Assembly (NCBI GenBank): GCA_900544475.1
Contig: UQVU01000118.1
Location: forward strand, 1-5,719
DNA length: 5,719 nucleotides
Direction: 5' to 3'
From: an uncultured Butyricicoccus sp.
Lineage (GTDB): Bacteria > Bacillota > Clostridia > Oscillospirales > Butyricicoccaceae
The translations under genes and the position numbers were made by a program. A model generated the notes under the pieces. The model did no database searches and was not told the origin of the DNA. It saw only the letters and a list, made by a program, of their open reading frames with translations. Every line of letters begins with the position of its first letter. Within the stretch, counting starts at the first letter, position 1. Positions 4,757 through 5,719 of the stretch are shown one piece after another.

Positions 4757-5719
4757 GCGTTTCGACGACCGGGCGGGTGAGGTGCGTCAGATGGGTGTAC
4801 TGCTCGATGAGCTCGCGGCGGTTGTCCCCGGCGGCCTGCTTCTCTGCGATTTCGTCCAGCTGATGCTGCGCCTCGGCAATCAGCTGCTCCATGCGGCCGC
4901 GCTCGGCGGTGAAGTCGTGCGACAGCTCGATGTAGTCGCCCTCGGACAGCAGACCCTTGACCTTGTCGAGATAAAGCTCCCGGACGCCTTTGGCGTACTC
5001 GGCGGCTTTCTTCCGGTAGAACGCTATATCGGAGAGCAGACGGGATTTCTGCGCGGCGAGGCCGTCCTGAAACGCAACGCTCCGTTCGAGCTCGTCCTTG
5101 TCGAGGTACTCCGCCGATAAGCGGTTGAGTTCGTCGAGAACAAGGCGTTCGAGCCTGCTTACCGCGATAAAAGCGCCCGCACAGGCGTTTTTCGCGACAT
5201 GGCGGTTTGGGCATTGCAGGTAGCGTCTGCCGTTCGTTACGGAGGAGCGCAGGGTACAGCCGCAGTTTGCGCAGCGAGCCTTGCGGGCGAACAGGCCGAT
5301 CGTTCCACAGGAGAAAGGCCGTGCCTTCTGGGCGAGGAGCGCCTGCACCCGGTTCCATAACGCGCGGTCGATGATCGGCTCGTGCGTGCCCTCAACGCGG
5401 TACCACTCGCTTTTCGGGCGCGGCTTGTTCTGCTTGGTCTTGTAGGACACGCTGCCGTACTTGCCCTGCACCATGTTGCCGATATAGATTTCGTTTTCGA
5501 GCATATCCGCAATGGCGAAGTATTTCCAGAGGGTCCCGGTTTTCGCCTTGGACTGCTTGTAGCGCAGACCGTGCTGCCGCTTGTATTCGGTGGGGTTCGG
5601 GATGCCGCGGTCGTTGAGCATCCGGGCGATAGCGGTCTTGCCGTGCCCCTCCGCGAACAGGGTGAACACCTCGCGGACAACGGCGGCGGCCTCCTCGTCG
5701 ATGAGCAGGTGGCCCTTGC
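4649..5719. mobile_element. Left end of a skin-like intervening element or prophage-type element in cotJC
   Basis: From about 4649 to the right edge the DNA is no longer cotJC. It carries the 3' part of a large serine recombinase gene directed towards the boundary. Such recombinase genes typically sit next to an attachment site of the element they move. The right end, the rest of the cargo and the second half of cotJC are outside the window, so size and type (skin-like, prophage or integrative element) are unknown. A plain insertion that inactivates cotJC and an assembly chimera remain possible. Confidence 0.65.
4680..5719 (-). CDS. Large serine recombinase, C-terminal part; gene starts beyond the window
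   Basis: Large serine recombinases cut and rejoin DNA at att sites through an N-terminal catalytic serine domain, which lies outside the window. The visible 345 residues begin inside the Recombinase domain: LLIDEEAAAVVREVFTLFAE, then GKTAIARMLNDRGIPNPTEY, and MLENEIYIGNMVQGKYGSVS. A zinc-ribbon follows, with CANC (Cys codons near 5271 and 5262), LQCP and NACAG, between about 5273 and 5180. Next comes a long charged coiled-coil region (roughly 5110-4815), which in this family controls synapsis and directionality. The end, DYISVGRRI to PIEIHWNF, is typical of clostridial members. The frame is intact throughout, so the gene looks functional. A GTG at 5667-5669 could be mistaken for the start, but the domain clearly continues upstream of it. 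It converges with cotJC and its stop lies about 30 bases from the cotJC break. I infer that it mobilises the element. Confidence 0.93.
   Translation of the reverse strand, partial: KGHLLIDEEAAAVVREVFTLFAEGHGKTAIARMLNDRGIPNPTEYKRQHGLRYKQSKAKTGTLWKYFAIADMLENEIYIGNMVQGKYGSVSYKTKQNKPRPKSEWYRVEGTHEPIIDRALWNRVQALLAQKARPFSCGTIGLFARKARCANCGCTLRSSVTNGRRYLQCPNRHVAKNACAGAFIAVSRLERLVLDELNRLSAEYLDKDELERSVAFQDGLAAQKSRLLSDIAFYRKKAAEYAKGVRELYLDKVKGLLSEGDYIELSHDFTAERGRMEQLIAEAQHQLDEIAEKQAAGDNRRELIEQYTHLTHLTRPVVETLIDYISVGRRIPGTKDVPIEIHWNF

Noticed and set aside
4555..5358. Second minus-strand frame of 267 codons within the recombinase
   Set aside because: It is an out-of-frame shadow. The zinc-ribbon cysteines and the C-terminal EIHWNF belong to the other frame.

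Overview
The window looks like chromosomal DNA of a spore-forming, fairly GC-rich member of the Clostridia (Firmicutes; an Oscillospirales-type gut clostridium is my inference). The reasons are a cotJ spore-coat operon, strong GGAGG-type ribosome binding sites in front of most genes, low-GC intergenic DNA with standard sigma-A promoters, and the divergent arrangement of a ribosomal-protein operon and a tRNA-thiolation-type gene. No rRNA, tRNA or CRISPR array is visible.

Layout. 1-1219 (minus): fabF, the elongating ketoacyl-ACP synthase II, nearly complete but running off the left edge. 1220-1787: a gene-poor stretch holding the fabF leader and an extended -10 promoter, a short direct repeat, an unexplained 37-codon GC-rich reading frame, and the terminator of the ribosomal operon. 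1788-2638 (minus): rpsI and rplM, the usual S9/L13 operon in the order rplM-rpsI, with a good promoter near 2712-2740. 2639-2904: divergent promoter region. 2905-3651 (plus): a TtcA-family PP-loop tRNA thiolase with its own terminator. 3811-4756 (plus): cotJA, cotJB and the first part of cotJC, translationally coupled. 4680-5719 (minus): the C-terminal part of a large serine recombinase whose gene begins beyond the right edge.

The main point of interest is the boundary at about 4640-4651. CotJC reads as a normal manganese-catalase-like coat protein for 135 residues. It then loses family similarity at the position where a large serine recombinase gene, read towards the boundary, ends only about 30 bases away. 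This is the geometry of a skin-type intervening element, as in sigK of Bacillus and Clostridioides difficile or spsM/SP-beta of B. subtilis. The inference is that a recombinase-bearing element sits inside cotJC and either excises during sporulation to rebuild the gene or has simply inactivated it. The other end of the element and the 3' half of cotJC lie outside the window, so this cannot be settled here.

The remaining genes are housekeeping: fatty-acid elongation, translation and tRNA modification. The cotJ operon would act in the mother cell during sporulation.
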